A stretch of DNA of 64,000 bases from Istiophorus platypterus (GCA_016859345.1 CM029126.1:4047001-4111000); one strand, 5' to 3'. Counted from the stretch's first letter, positions 35,711 to 50,000 are shown. Numbers and translations are program-made. Notes: generated from the sequence alone by a model not told the origin.

Positions 35711-35994
35711 GCCAAAATTTGAACGTTTTTTTCCCCAGTACTTTCAAACTTATATAAAGAATAAAGTATTTTAAATCTAACTCAGCCCTTTTCTCTTAAA
35801 GATAGATCTATTTTTAGTGGGATACTTTTCAGAGATAGTTTCCCATTACTCTTTACTGATATATTCAGTGGTTCCTAAATACCCATCAAACTGTCTTATT
35901 TAACAGGAAATGAATATGGTCCAACCTGCCACATTGTGCTTGAATAATTCAGGCTTTCATTTGGGGAGACCGCTTGCCATCAATCAGCAGCAGA

Positions 35995-36063
35995 AAGGGA
36001 AGGAAAGGAAGGGAAGGTAGGGAGGGAGGGAGGGAGGATGGGAGGGAGGGAGGGAGGGAGGGA
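35995..36063. repeat. (GGGA)n microsatellite
   Basis: GGAAA/GGGA units grading into pure GGGA repeats. Simple repeat. Confidence 0.95.
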
Positions 36064-36364
36064 CATCCCTATCATGAAACACAAAATCTCTGACACTTCA
36101 TCCTCGGGTGGACCGGTGCATGTGATGCTGTGCGTGTCGCGGACAGGTACGGCGCGTTTTTTTCCGACGGGCCTACAGAAGGGTGCCGACCTGCTAAAAC
36201 AGACACCGACCCTGATTAAAAAGTCTTTCAATCCCCGTCACAACCGGGGGTCCATTATGTAATTGTGCAGCATTGTGTTTCCCGGTCAGCGAGCACACTA
36301 ACTGAGGAGGGAGAGATAGAGTGCCCCCCCCCCGCCCCCCGACCCAACCCACCCGCCTCGTTCT

Positions 36365-36535
36365 CGCCTCATTAGGATGCGAGTTGGGGCCGAGGTCTCC
36401 GATGGATACGCAGGCCCTTTGTCTGCGTCTGAGCCGAAGTGGGACCCGTTTGTCCCGCCGCCTCCGCGGGGGCGCAGGGCTTTAATAGCTGGAGGTTGAC
36501 CTAGTTGCCTCGTCTGGGCCCCGGCGCTTGTCTCT
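36365..36535. promoter_or_regulatory. Candidate conserved non-coding element
   Basis: Complex GC-moderate block between a C-run region and purine-rich DNA: GCCTCATTAGGATGCGAG, CCGATGGATACGC, GGGCTTTAATAGCTGG, GTTGACCTAG. The minus-strand 216-codon frame across it has no recognised domain and ends in Gly/Pro-rich low-complexity sequence. Regulatory role inferred. Confidence 0.25.
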
Positions 36536-36539
36536 CTGA

Positions 36540-39500
36540 GTGTTTGAGAGTGAAAAGAGAAAGAAGGGGGGGTGTATGGAGGGGAGAAAAAAGGGTATGC
36601 CCCCCCCCCCAACCTCTTCCCCTGCTGACTGATGGGACAGCTGATGGCGACTGTGAGGCAGGAAAACAAACCCGGGCATTCTCGCTGCTCCCGCCGCAGA
36701 AATAGAACGGCAGCATCCGCGGGGGCATGTGGCCGCCGACCGAGGCTGACGGGGGCAGGAGGCTGCCACAGCGCCGCTATGCTTTTTTGCGGCAAAAGCA
36801 GCTTTTGAAGAGTAGAAAATGACATCATCATCATCATCTTCGTACGGCGTGTTGATGTGAGCAAGAATAAAAGATGCACGTGTCCACAATCTGGATAAAA
36901 AACTGGTGACAGCCAGCGGCCGGAATAGTAATAAAGAAAAAAAACCAAAACAAAACAAAAAACATCAGCTAAAAACTGCTTTCATCGCTATTCCTGAATC
37001 AAAGGAGATTTATCACCCAGATATGCAGCTCCATTGAGCTTTTTGGCCAATTTTAGCACATTGTTTTGGAGCGGCTGTGACAACAAATAAAAGTCTACAC
37101 AACACACTACACTACACAATTTGGATTCGTCGTCTGTTCAGTAACGTTTCATGTACATATTGTTTCTAAATGTCTCCCGGACACTGCCGAGGGTAAATCC
37201 TGAACCTGGCGGAGAAAATGCAGAGTCGTTTATTGCGTTACTCAGAAATAGTCAGATTCATAAACGTTGTGTAAGCTATCTATTTATTTATGTAATATGA
37301 CAACAATGACGCTATTCATGTGAAGTGCCTCCACGGACATGTGGACACTCACGTACAGTCTTTTGGTTAAACAATCGCGTGACCGGTGAGCTTCATAAAC
37401 ACGTAACCGCCTTAACCATTCAAGGAATCCAATAGCCAGGTCGCCTCAGCTTGTTATTTGTCATCCAAGTGCCCTCGTCTCAGTGATGCTATCAGGAAGC
37501 GGCGTGTTTACAGCTCTGACTACCTTTTTAACACTTGCTTTTACAACCTCTCCTCCTCGCCTGGTGCTGTTAGCGATGACTAATTTCCCTCCCTGGGGCT
37601 CCATAAAGCTCATCTCATCACATGCCAGGTTTATCTCCGCGAGTCGTCCTTCAGCAAAAAAATGAATAAATGAATAAATGTGTTGTCAACTCTCAAATGA
37701 AGATGTCATAAAGGGCTATGCAGTGACTTTAAAACAGCCTTATCAACCCGAGCGCTCGCAGAAACGCCGACGCGCTTTGAGACAAAAGAAATAAACCCAG
37801 GACAGCGTATTCTGACAAGGTTCCCGGGTCGGGGTTTTAAAAGCGCTGGAATGCTGTGGGACGACTGAGAAAAACCATCAAAGTGTCGCAGTCTGTGTCA
37901 GTGCCACGTCTGGCGTGAAAATTCATCAGGCAGTGCCCGTCGACTTAAGATTAAAAAAAAAAAATGCTGAAACGCAGATGCTGACAATAGCTGATGAGGG
38001 ATTATTTGCTACTACGTTTTCCTTCCCAGAACCGCCTGTGCCCACGCGTTTGTACGCCGGCGAGTGTGCAGGGCTCGCGGCGGAGGCTTCCTGCAGGACC
38101 AGGATGCACCTGCTCCGGTCGGACAGGTCCTCAGCGCGCCAAACACGTCATGGCTGTTCCCTTTGGGAGGGGGCTGGCTATTGTTGCTAAAAGCTGCTGA
38201 ACTTGTAGAACACTAACCAGTTGACAAGACGAACACTCTGTTTCGTTTCGGTGTTTATCTTTCTCACTTTATGTGAAAGTTCATGGGAAGCAGCAGATCA
38301 CTGGCAAAAGGTGCCGAGCCAGTAAATACATGTTAGTCTTTGGAAATTTTATCTGTACCCACGGATTTGTCTTCATTTACTTTACAGAAATGTGAGAAAC
38401 ATTTTGTTTCTTTCCATTTTGAATTTGCAAGCTGTTGGAACTATAAACCCATGAAGTCACACAGGTGATCTAAGGTTATTACTTGACTTGAAACCAACTG
38501 GCTGAGTCTGGGTGTGTCCCATCAAAGGGGGTTTATACCGAAACAAACTAGTATTTTGTTCTTCTTTAATTCAGCTTACTTTTTTCTTTTTTTTCACTTG
38601 ATTAAAGCTTTTTTTTCTGTTCATTAGTGTCAAGGAAAAAGCCTAAAAAGGGGTGTAAATATTTTTATGGACACTGTGAATCGTAGTAGAAATGTATCGA
38701 GCACATTTTTAAAGCATTTGCATGGGAGCAATAAACGCTTCAGGCCAGGTCGGTTGTGCCACTTGCTCAGATTCACTTAAAAACGTGCATCACTGCCACA
38801 AAACAGGAAGACGGCGCTGTTTTTAGACAAGTCTAGTTCCTCTAACGTAGCCTGGTAATCAGACTAAATTTAGCTCTGCTGATTTTGGTTGAGTGGACCA
38901 ACAACAACTTCTCAACCAAGTTTTTGGCAATTTTTCTGCCGCGACTTTCCATAAACATGGCTAGATCAAGATGTAGGGAGATGACGTCAACAGTCGGCCT
39001 CAAGATTGGTGCACAATGGCAAAGTCAAATCTTGACCCCAAATCTGTCCGATTATCCTCTTGAGCGGAGCAAGAATTTCCAAAAGTCCTATTGGCTGATA
39101 TTTCCTCCAACCAGAGGGAAGCAACAATGGCCACAACACTAGACCTTTTTGGAAAAATTAAATCAGAGAGGTCTGGATCCAGGCTATATCTGTTGGGGAC
39201 ATTCTGAGATTAAAAGGCTTCAACACGCTACAAATATCATCCTTCAACAAGTGCTGTAAATTAGCAATAGCGCTTCAAAACATATCCGTCATCTATCTTT
39301 ATCACACTCGTCTTTCTTTCCTCCTGATTAAACTTCCTTTTATTTTCCATCACTAACTTTTCCTTCCATTCAAGTTTTGATTTTTTTTTTCCCACCATCA
39401 ACCTGCACGGCGGACGTTTTAACTGCAGCTGGGCCAAAGAAAAACTTCCCCCTGAAAATCCCCGCGCTGAAGTTCCTGTAACCTGTTTGACAAGCAAATA

Positions 39501-42500
39501 CAAAAATGCTTTTAGAAACTGGCCTCCTGCCAATCATCACATAAATAATAGATTTTTTTTTTTTTAAATAATGGTTTTTATAGCTTTCAGGGGGGTGATC
39601 ACTGTGGTCTAATCTGGAGGCGCCAACGAAATGCACCGCCGGCTCCTCCCGCCGAACAAAGGCATCGTCTGTCTTGTCTTGTGGTTTCAGGGACAGGTGG
39701 AGGTGGACACTGGCGACTTTTTGAAGTCCCCCCCCCCCTTTCAGTCCCCGCCGTGTCTCCAAGGCCCCGCTGCAGCATATCAAACGCCGCCCCAAAGACA
39801 AAGCCACTGTGTTTTTTAAGATCGCTAATGAGTCTCCGGTCTCCAGGCCTCAGATCTGGCTATGGGACTCATCTGGTCTCGGGTTTCAGCTCACATCACA
39901 AAAAAAAAAGAAAAAAAAGAAAAGACTTTATCAGTCTGCTCTGGTTTCTGCAACTCAAGTACGGCTCAAAGGGATTTTCAAACCTCTTTTTGAGCAGCTC
40001 ATGGTTTCTCAGAATATATTTAAAGAGCGAGAGACTGTATCAGGGCTGAATTTGATCTTCCTCCAGTTCGCTTGCCTTTGTTTTTGCACATTATTTGAGA
40101 AACACTCACACAGACAAAATTGGTTTTGTTTTTAAAAAAAACAAAACATGAACATGTATTTGATAAATGTCTTTTTTTTAAATATTATGCTCATAAGAAC
40201 CGTGTTGTAGGATGAATCTTAATTTCTTTGTTGGGAGTCAAATTTGGCTGCTAAATATTGATGAGCAGGTTTTAATTAGTTATGGTGTTTATTGTTCATT
40301 TATTATGGATGGCTGCTGATGTTTCATTTTCCCTTAAAAAAAAAAATCATATTTCAGAGAAAAAATATGCATTTCTATTAAATAGTATTACAATAAACAA
40401 TTGTACCTATTTATCTGAATGTAGATATATGAATGTAAATTTAAATTCATTTGCTGGACGAACTTAAACACAGGAACAAACAGACAAATCCCGAGAACAA
40501 CCTGTTCACCTAAACCCCCAAAGGAGGAATAGCCTCACTGTTTCTGACGGAGAACAAAGAGAAGTGACTTAATCTTGGAGGAAATGTTTCTGTAAATGCA
40601 GACATAGGTGACAAACAGGTTTGCAGAGTTGTTTGAATGTGATTTGTCTTAACGCAGGCATTTTTGTACATAATAGTGAACATACAGGGGCTGGAGAAAA
40701 TAATGTGGAGAACGAAATCAATACAACGCTGCTGCAGTGAATGTCCCATTTTGACACTTACAGTGTTGAATAAATTCTTGTAGCAATTGTAACTGCGCAT
40801 TATAAGCTCTTCAAAGGTACAGTTTATTGTAGAACTGTTCATTTTTATTGCTTATTATGAAAGCTTTCATATCTTTAAAACTGTATTTAATCTGTGTTGT
40901 AAGAGGGAATGAACCCAGGACAGTTTATACTCTTAATATGTGGAAATCTTGTATGTAGCCGACACATACAGTTCATGCTTTCAGACAAAAAAAAAACAAC
41001 AAACAAAAAAAAACCAGGCCAGTTAGTTAAAAGCATTGATTCATCACTTGATGCAGAAATAATTTTCCTCATAGCTGCCACATGTCAAATAGATAGCTTT
41101 GTGGATCATAGCAGATCTGTTTTAAATCAGCGCGTTAGCTGCTGCACAGCGAAACGAGAAATCACATGATCAACCAGCACTTGTGATGTCCCATGACAGT
41201 AACTGTGTTTACCATGTACGGCTGTTTGAAAGAAAAAGGAAATGCTTACATCATTCATCTATGCTTTCAAATATTTAATTGTAAATTCATGGATTCAGAG
41301 GTTTATTTGTCACATTTTCTCCCTGGTTCATTTCTGCAAAATATCGTTATTTACTGGGCTGAAGATGTCACATGCTTAATCCGGTATCCATTTGACTTAA
41401 CTTTCATCATTCATTTGCTCTATTTTTTACTTGAGTTGTATGTCCTAGCATTTGCCAATTATGAATAGGACTGGGGACATTAAAAAAAAAAAAAAAAAAA
41501 ATTGCTGCATTCTTGAACCAAGCTGCAGGACATACTTTGTGATATTAGACTACCTCCAGTCATCCATCCAAATTGTGTTTACAGAGTGATAACACTTAGC
41601 TTCTCTTTGTCTAATTTAAATTCTGATGCGTAAGCACGCGTGTTAGCGCCAAACAAATGTGTGTTAATGCGTCTGTGTAGATGAACGCCGCTCTGGATGC
41701 GAATTCTGAAAAATGGGAAGTTGATGCAGAATCAAAAGGCAAGTTGTTATAAAATGGGAACCAAGGCCAAATCTGGAACAGTAGCGGTTCCTGATACCAA
41801 ACAATAAGGCCATGTTGGTGACATAGTTGCCTGCAAACTTTTCGTTTTAACCACGTCCTACCACCAGACAAGTGTATCGTCACAAAGCGTTTTATCAGAG
41901 GGTAATTTTTTTTTTTTCAGTGTAAATGTGCTCATTGAGGCAGTCAGTGCCAAATGGAGGCGATGACAGATGCATGTGGGTCACTCAGCGGTACGAAGGA
42001 CGGAGCTAATTACACGTTAAGGACGGAAGATTACTCTGCTTTAAATGGACCGTCGGTGTCCTCTGAAGGGATCAGATGAATTGAGGAGGAAGACCATGGG
42101 CCTCGCTGAGCGGTCCTGGTTTAGTGGGGGAGGGTCGAATGTGAATGTTTTACAGCAGCACACACAAAAACACTCCAATCATCTGACAGATGAAGTAATG
42201 ATATTAAAAGACTTAAATGTGAGCAGGGAGAAAAAAAGCAATGTTTGACAATACTTAGCATGGTTTATCTTATACTGCATTCCACGTGTCGACAGGCGTT
42301 TTACATGTCAGCGCTATCTTCACTTCAAGCGGAGGGATTAATCAATAAAAAAGAAAAGAAAAAGAAAAATCAGATATGCAAAGGTTTCAACTGAGAGTAA
42401 AGGGAGCACAAACAAGGGAGCGCCGTGGGAGTCACAGTGATAAGAGGCTTAACATTGGCTCAGTGACAGTGCAAGGTCTGTACAGTGAATTTACTGCCAA

Positions 42501-43490
42501 AAAGAAAAAGGTGGGGGTGGTGGTGGTGGTGTTACAGGGAATCCTTGCTGCACTTTACTCTGATAAGCATCAGCTGTTGTCAAGAAATAGTAAATGGTTC
42601 CAGAGCAAGGGCTTTAAAGTTCCAAAGGGCAAGTTCTTATTTAAGAAAATCAAATACGTGCGCCCGGATTTCTTATGGAAAATATGTCAGCATACATATA
42701 TGTATCTTAATTTTCCATACATCATGTTGTTCTTTAAAGGAGCCAGAATAACACGGAATCTCAGAAGTGGTGCATGCAGGGAAAAAATTCCAATAATGGC
42801 AACATTAGTGTTAGCTTTGTCCCTGTAATGTTTTTGCAGATAGTTTTGGTAGATGAACAAGTGCTTCAAAAGGTGACTGACGAAGACCATGGATGTATCT
42901 ACTTCACAGAACATGGGAAAAAAAGAAAAAAGCATGTCTACATTATACAGTGTTTATAAATCAGGTAACTTTTGTGTGCAGTTGCATTTCAACTTTGCAT
43001 AGTGAGAGAACTGGACAAATTCTCCACCATGTTACTTTTGACCGCAACAACTGCTGCTCTAAATTTGTGCACAAGAAAGTTTCCTTAATCAGATCCATTG
43101 GCCAGTTGCACCATCAGTTTTTAAATTCAAATTTAACCTAGTTTAGTAAGAGAATTTAAAAATAAAAAAATATCTGGTTCAATCCAGTCCTGGTTCAGAA
43201 AAGTTGTGTTGCTGAGGGCACCATATGTGCTGGGAGAGCCTGACTTTAATTTATTTTGATTTATGGCTCTGGGGGTGAAGAGACGTAAACCAGTCCCCCC
43301 TCCAGGGGCTCTGCTCTGTGTTGGAGTTGGAAGTCTGGTTCTCATAGAAAACCTGCAACCTGATTGTTCCACTCCAGACCTGGCCTCTGACACAGCTGCA
43401 GGGGACAAATTGATAAGATTTCTGATGGACCCAAATGTTGACTTTATGGTTCTTTTTAAAAGATACTGGCTTAATCGAGGCCACAAGCTC
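36540..43490. other. Intergenic DNA, no gene recognised
   Basis: Long AT-rich stretch with A/T homopolymers (37953, 39547, 39901, 41483-41502) and a CRE-like ATGACGTCA at 38980-38988. About 38500-38690 ends GGGGTGTAAATATTTTTATGG, followed by ACACTGTGAATC, a pattern seen at the ends of some Tc1-type elements. I consider a decayed transposon there possible but unproven. Confidence 0.45.
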
Positions 43491-43499
43491 TGACACCCT

Positions 43500-43880
43500 G
43501 CAGCTTTTGAGACAAAGTGCAGCCTCTCCACCGTCAGAGGTGAGCTCAGGGGGAGATGGGTATCCCCAGGCATCCCAGAGACCACGATGCAGATAAGAGC
43601 CATGCCTGCGCGCAGACGGCGGCGAAACCCAGGCTCCGTGGGAAACCCAATCAATCTTCCCTTATCTGTTACTTATACTGAGCCGGGGGGCAGATGGTCC
43701 ACAAGTGTCACCACCCTCCAAAATATCTCTGATCAGTGTAAGCGAGCAGGAAAGTGTAGCCTCATAAAGCTACAGACTCCAGCGGTGACGGGCCAGCTCT
43801 GATTGCCATGGAAATCGAGGCAGATTGTGAAGCTCTGCCCAGTGAGTCAGGAGTGTTAATCATTGAGGAACATCAATATC
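43500..43880. promoter_or_regulatory. Candidate conserved non-coding element with GATA sites
   Basis: About 380 bp of complex, non-repetitive DNA with AGATAAG (about 43592) and its inverse CTTATCTG (about 43661), an AATCAATCTTCC word, CCTCATAAAGC, GATTGCCATGGAAATCG and GTTAATCATTGAGG. Frames on both strands are open (173 codons on minus, 76 on plus) but match nothing I know. Enhancer reading is inferred. Confidence 0.35.
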
Positions 43881-43889
43881 CCCCCCCCC

Positions 43890-46870
43890 TCGCCTCTTTC
43901 TCAGCCCTGCTAAAAAAAAGGGCCCATCTCATTATTCAGCCTCTCCTTTTCTTTGCAGTTAATGAACTCCTACCAGGACTCCTCATGTTGTGGCTGTGTA
44001 AATACCTCTGCCAGTGTTATTGCTAATGTCCGGGGAGTCGTGCTGTTTCTACCGAGAGGAGGTCAGCAGCGGCTAGCTTCATTATACGAGGAGAGAGGGA
44101 AAAAAACAACAGCAAACTAGTTGAGACATCGACGGCTCTCATTTAGAGGTGGAATGAAACAGTGGCGTTTAGGTTTCACCGCAGATTAGATTATGGCCCA
44201 ATGTGATTCCAATTTGATACAATTTGATTTTGAGGCATTGTGAAGTGAGTCATTGAGAGCAAACATATTTAGTGTTTCAAAAGGCTCAAGGAGAAAGGAC
44301 AGGAGATCAAATCGACACGATCTGTAGCTTCAACACATCTGACCTAACATTTCTGTATAATTATTGATGTAAATTGGGAAGATTTTAAATCAATCTTTAA
44401 AAAATATATAAAACTTCATACAAATAACAATTGGGTTATCATAGTCAGACATTTCCAACTCAATCTGAACTGCCTGTAAGATAATAACTCAACACATATG
44501 TTCTTTTGTGAAAAAAGGGCACTAGAGGGGTCTGAAAAGTCCATAAATCTAGCAACAACGACACTAAGTTAACAACAATGCCCAGCAACAAATTATGTCT
44601 CCAGTGGCTGTTTGCACTGATTAATTGTGAAAAAGCAACAGCCAACTTGGAAACTCCAACAGCCTGGACAACTGACCAATGTTGTAGCTTCATCACTCGG
44701 TCAGTCCGTCCGTCCGTAAGTGACAGACTAAGGCCGGCCTCGCTGGTAACTGTACACTCGTTATCTCATGAGGAAGTCTTCTAATTAAAATATCTTAGAG
44801 AAGACAAGGGTGCGACCTCTGTGTGAACCCCTGTGAAGGGTCCTTTTTTTGGTTTGGTAATTCATTTCAGGGCTGACAGCACTAAGCAGCGTTTAGGTGA
44901 ATCAGACAGAATCTGATTTGAATTTCAATTATCACACTGAGGCCAGAGTATCTAGACGAAACAATAGGCCTGGGTCTTTTCACAAGACGTCCGACAAGCG
45001 TATCAACCTGCAACAGATGCATTTAAGATAACAGACAACAGTGACCGTTCGACCAAAAATCTTGAATTACTGTTTATTTAAAAGTGGGATTGTTTCACAC
45101 ATCTGTTTTCAAAACAATATTGATGCTAACATACTTGAAGCTGTTTATAGCTGAGATCTGATAATGACCATGTTACTAATCCTTTTCATTTTTTATTCTG
45201 CTTTGTTAGACTTTGCTAGATTTTATTTCTACTTTACACCATTCAGAGAGTAATGCAGCACAGAAGATGGCATCTAGTTGATTCTCATATCGGGTTTTAT
45301 TTATTTCTAATCTACTTTGTTCCCTACGTTGCAAGATTTTCATGCATTTCATTATTGTATCAACTTTCACTGGTATGAAACCATGAAAATCCTCATTACA
45401 CTTTTTTTCCATCATGGTTTTGCCACGTTTAAAAGATTTGATAATTCATTCTAATGGTTGTTGATGTTCATATGAGGTCTGTGGTTGTAAACATATCTTT
45501 TCTGCAAACTGTGTTATATTATTCCCTTTTCTTGAGTTTTAAGCATCCAGTTCTGCTAACCACATGACACTTGCTGGTTTGACAAAGCCCTGAATCTTGG
45601 ATCTGAACTCTTTAAACTACTTTGGGGCCTCTCATCTGTCAAATGATGAAACTCTGAATCCGCTGCTCACCACGAATTTCCACATCAGTCGGCGTGCGAA
45701 CATAAAGCTTTGGAGACCATAGCCTAAACCCAACATAATCCCTCATGCCCAAACAGGACCAAAGACAGATTTCACAGGCTTGTGCCTCACAATACCCAGA
45801 CTGCAGGGGACACGGCTCTTTATGGACCCAATTTGTGTCTGGACCTGGGTGAGCTATGGATGTTGAGTGGGTGTAACTGCGTAGCCCAAGGTTCAAGGTC
45901 AAAACGGAGGAGAGAATAAAAAACTCATCTTCTCCGAGCACCCACGCACATTCGGATTTTCCTCCACTCCCGCTCCAGCTGTCGACAGACAAGCTCTCTC
46001 AGACAGCGACTGAGAGGTGAAAGAGCAATCGTCACCTCAACAATGAGCCTTTCACACGGGCTGAGCCAAGGAATGTCATCCCATGAACTCTGTCACCTAT
46101 CAATGGCAAAAGGCACCACTGTAGGAACACACAACCAGAGCCCAACAGTTTTGAAATGATCAAATAAAATGACATTTACGTGTGCCTGTGGTCCAACTAA
46201 CTGCTAATTTTGGTTTGGCCTGAAGGTACATTTGATAGATTTTGGCGCAGGCTACAAATTGTATTATCTAGGTCACAATATTTGTAGAAGGTCCATGACT
46301 GAATTGTTGTGAGTGCTTCTTTTGCATGATTTCATAAGAGATTAGGCAGTCAATTCATGAGGGGAATAGTTGAATGGTTTAATGAAATTTACAATTTTTT
46401 TCATGAGAACTGCCTTGTTTTCAAGGTTAAAAACCTTGCAAAAAAAAAAAAAAGCAAAATGATGATATATGAAATATTTGATGGGAGATAAGGTTGTTTA
46501 TTTTCAATTAAACTGAAATAATTCCCCCACCATTTGTCCATTTCCCTGTTACAGGCCAAAATTTGAAGAGAGAACTGATAACAGTAAAATGTTTTTAGTG
46601 GAATCACAACATTACCACAGCACTTTTATAACTAATCTAAACAAATGTCTTAACGGGAGTATTAGGGTTATAAAACCCAACCCACTTCTGGTTTGCCTCT
46701 GTTCACTGGCGCAGCTCACTCTCTCTTTCTATTTGGATCCTGAGGATTAATGAAACCCAGCTTGTCTTCTCTGCAACAGAGGAAAACAGGAGTACACTCC
46801 TCTAGCTCCTCAAACGGCGTCTCCCTCCTCCATCGCCACCGCCGCCCCCCCCCTCCCTGTGCAGGTGGCC
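43890..46870. other. Intergenic DNA, no gene recognised
   Basis: AT-rich. It includes a nuclear-receptor DR1-like site, AGGTTCAAGGTCA, at 45889-45901, within a complex stretch at about 45700-46000. An A run lies near 46441. No exon is supported. Confidence 0.45.
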
Positions 46871-46874
46871 CCGT

Positions 46875-47035
46875 TCGCTACTTTGAGCGAAGCTGCGGGA
46901 GGAATTCACATGTAAATAGGCCACTCGCTCTCAATAGACTCCGGGAAGGAAAAATGAATCCCGTCACGATAACCTTGCATAATAAGCAGGCCAGTAGTGC
47001 ACATATTATCGCGGCGTCCTCTTTTTAAGTACGCG
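46875..47035. promoter_or_regulatory. Candidate conserved non-coding element
   Basis: Contains CACATGTAAATAGGCC, CTCAATAGACTCC, AAAAATGAATCCCG, CTTGCATAATAAGC and CACATATTATCGCGG in a complex context after a C run. Typical enhancer-like composition. Not aligned. Confidence 0.3.
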
Positions 47036-47039
47036 GTGG

Positions 47040-50000
47040 GGTAAATCTTAGAACTCAGCAGAATTACTGAGGAGAACTGAGAACTGAGAACCCTCTGGAG
47101 GTGTTATTTTTTTTTTAATGGGGAAAATGCAGCCGTGCACTTCGACAAAAGCATTACCGCAGAACGAGAGCCTTATGATGTGCACTGTAAGTAATGGCTG
47201 TTCCATCGCACCAGTATGTGTATACATGCGGCTACGAAGGAAAAACCCTCAGAATTCACAGCTCTGCGTCCGGGGAAACATGAGCTGTGGAAGCTGAGCG
47301 TTTGGCGGCAGGGGCCTCAAGGTCAAACAAGGCATTCACACACTGCCTACACACCCGTACAGTAAATGCACGGGTTAAAGTTCAGTGTCCTTTTCAGCTC
47401 CTACTTGACAACTACGTATTTAATTCATCTCCTGCAGCTGAGGTTCCACCACACCTCCAGGGTTACGTCCAGCTATTATCGCTCAGTGCAATTTGTCCCC
47501 AGGCGTCTTAACTTACTCCGTCTCAAAGGACGGCAAATGAAAAAGACAAATCGCTTTGTTGACATTCAGTAACCATGGCTCTGGTCAGTCTTTGGGAGCA
47601 CCCCTGCCGCAAAGACTCATGGGATATGTTGGGTTTTTTTTATTTGATAACAAAAGACCGACTACATCATGCTTTTTTTTTTTTTTAATAACATTGGGTT
47701 CCAATGTTACTTGCCAGTGGAATAAATATACTCTTTCATACTGTTGAGGTAGACTGGTTGAACACAGGTTAATTTAAAAAAGAGGCAGGACAAGGTCTCG
47801 GCAATTTGCGCTGCACAGAAATCCACATTGTTTGTCTACTGCAACACAGTAAGTGGCTGTTCCTGACATCGGATCCGTGTGAGCTGGCTTTCTCAACCCT
47901 GGCTTACATAGAAAATAAGGTATAATATACAGGAGATTCTCCTAGATATGTCCACACTTTCACCAGGTGCCAACAACCTAAGTAAAGTCAGGTTTTTCTT
48001 GTTTTTTTTGTCCCTGGAAACTTTATGAGAAAGCTTATTTTCCCTTTTAGCATACTTAATTGTATTCATTGTTTTTCTCATGAAACATTGCCTGTAAATA
48101 GGCCCTTAAGTTATTTCCCTTTATACTGGTTTAATTCTTATTTTTCCTTTGTGTTACATCAGTGATATTTGTTTTGGTTCATTTTATAGTCTTCATTTGT
48201 TTCCTGCAGGTCGATAAACAGCTCTCAATGGTGTCATTTCAGTGGGGAAAAAAAGGCCCTGTTTATGTGTGGTCATAATGATAATAATAAAATAAACACC
48301 ATAAAGTGGTCACTTGGCATCGCCCTATATGATTAAGGTTCTTTTTTTGCAGAGACAAGTCAGGTGGCTGCTGGAGCAACTCCAGGGCTGGATGAACCGG
48401 AAACTCCTGGCTGAGTCACTGGTACAAAACATGTTATATAAAATACTAGTGTTGTCTGATAAAAAGTCGAAAGTACAAAAGTACACCGCAGTTCGCTGCT
48501 AACTAGCATTTCATAGGAAACCGCACCGCTAACAGCAAGTGGAAGTTTGTACTTTGAAGAAACCTGCACATTTAGCAGTTTCAGCTGAGTTTTACTCAAC
48601 TGGATCAATGTGGGTTGAATTTTGCAACTGTGGTTTAGCATGTTGTTCTCAAAAACAAGAAAGCGTTGTGAATCTCCAATGGCTACAGTGTAAACCTATA
48701 GTATCGTTCAAGTGTCCACAAGACTCCCTAAAAACTCGTGTACCTTTTAGGGGTGTGTGTCAATGTTGGGAAACGCTCAGGATTATCATTAAAAGAAAAT
48801 TAACATTGACATGGGAATTTACAGTGTGGAAAAGTCCTCCTGGAGCCCAGCAGCTCCTCCCACTCTGCAGCTTTATACTCTGAAGAAAGATCCCACCGTT
48901 TCGCCCGACTTCTCGCCGAAAAGCACACAGCAGAACATTTTGTGCAGTGTTCAGCTGCGTGCCGCCCCAAACCTGAAAAATAACTCCCGGCAACAACAGC
49001 TGAGATGGCTCCGGTTCAGTATAAAAGCAGAATGAAAAAAAATGGGTGGGAATCCTTGTATGGATGAGCTGCTCCAAACAACACATGCACTGCGGTGTGC
49101 TTTTATTTCATGTTTATGTGCCAAAAGCAACATCTGAGGTTAATGGGTTAATGGATGGCCCCTGGACAAGAGATTTGTTTACCCTAATCCACCTTTCACT
49201 GAGGACTTTACAAGAACAGGGAAGGATAAAGGACGGGGCCGAGGGAGCCCTTTCCATACACACAGGAGAGAGATAAGTTAACAAGAAAAGTGATTAATGT
49301 TGTTACAGTCTCTCCAGATGTTTTAGAAGTATTAAACTGAGTCAGCGAAAAATAAAGGACAAGCCGGGGAATAAGATTTTACGGCCTATAGAGCCAATAA
49401 TGAACAGCGATCCCCTGGCGTGCTCTAGGGCAGATGAAAAGGAAATGACCTGACGTGCATGCAACAACAGAGAAGCACAGGACATATGAACTGACTCACA
49501 CACTCCAACAAACACACACACACACACACTGACACGCACGGCTTTGCAGAGATAAGGAAGCAGAATCAGGAAAAGTGCGCATACGCAATTGCCCTTTTGA
49601 GTTTCCTTGGCAAACAAGTTGGGAAGAGGCACCTGGGCTTTATCAGCACAAAAACAGGATTCATCAGCATGTGACAGACACAGGGAGACCAGGGGGCCAC
49701 AACGCTCTGGGTTCGAATCTCGCCACAACTCCTGTTTCCCCTCTGCTCTGATAAAGCCGTAAAAAGCCACGTAAAAAACCAAACAAAGTCCAATGAATCA
49801 TAAAGTATTCCCTTAAGTTCAATTACAATCTGCTGTGGCCCTAAAGTCTTAAAAATGTGTGAAATCTAGCGCTTAGGACAAGGTTTTTTTTTCTATTTTT
49901 AAATGCAACAGATCCCCAGAGATTCAGCATCAAAACACCACATCAAGCTCATAATTACCACACTTAGGTGGAGCAGATATTTCTATGGTGAGGATGGCTG

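Noticed and set aside
36298..36958. 216- and 158-codon minus-strand frames
   Set aside because: They overlap each other in different frames, end in Gly/Pro low complexity, and show no domain or splice partners.
43133..43654. 173-codon minus-strand frame with an opposing 76-codon plus frame
   Set aside because: Neither matches a known protein. The segment fits a regulatory block better. Codon-level conservation would be needed to revive it.
49700..49730. Possible tRNA or SINE from B-box-like GGTTCGAATC
   Set aside because: There is no A box at the right distance and no cloverleaf can be drawn from the flanks.
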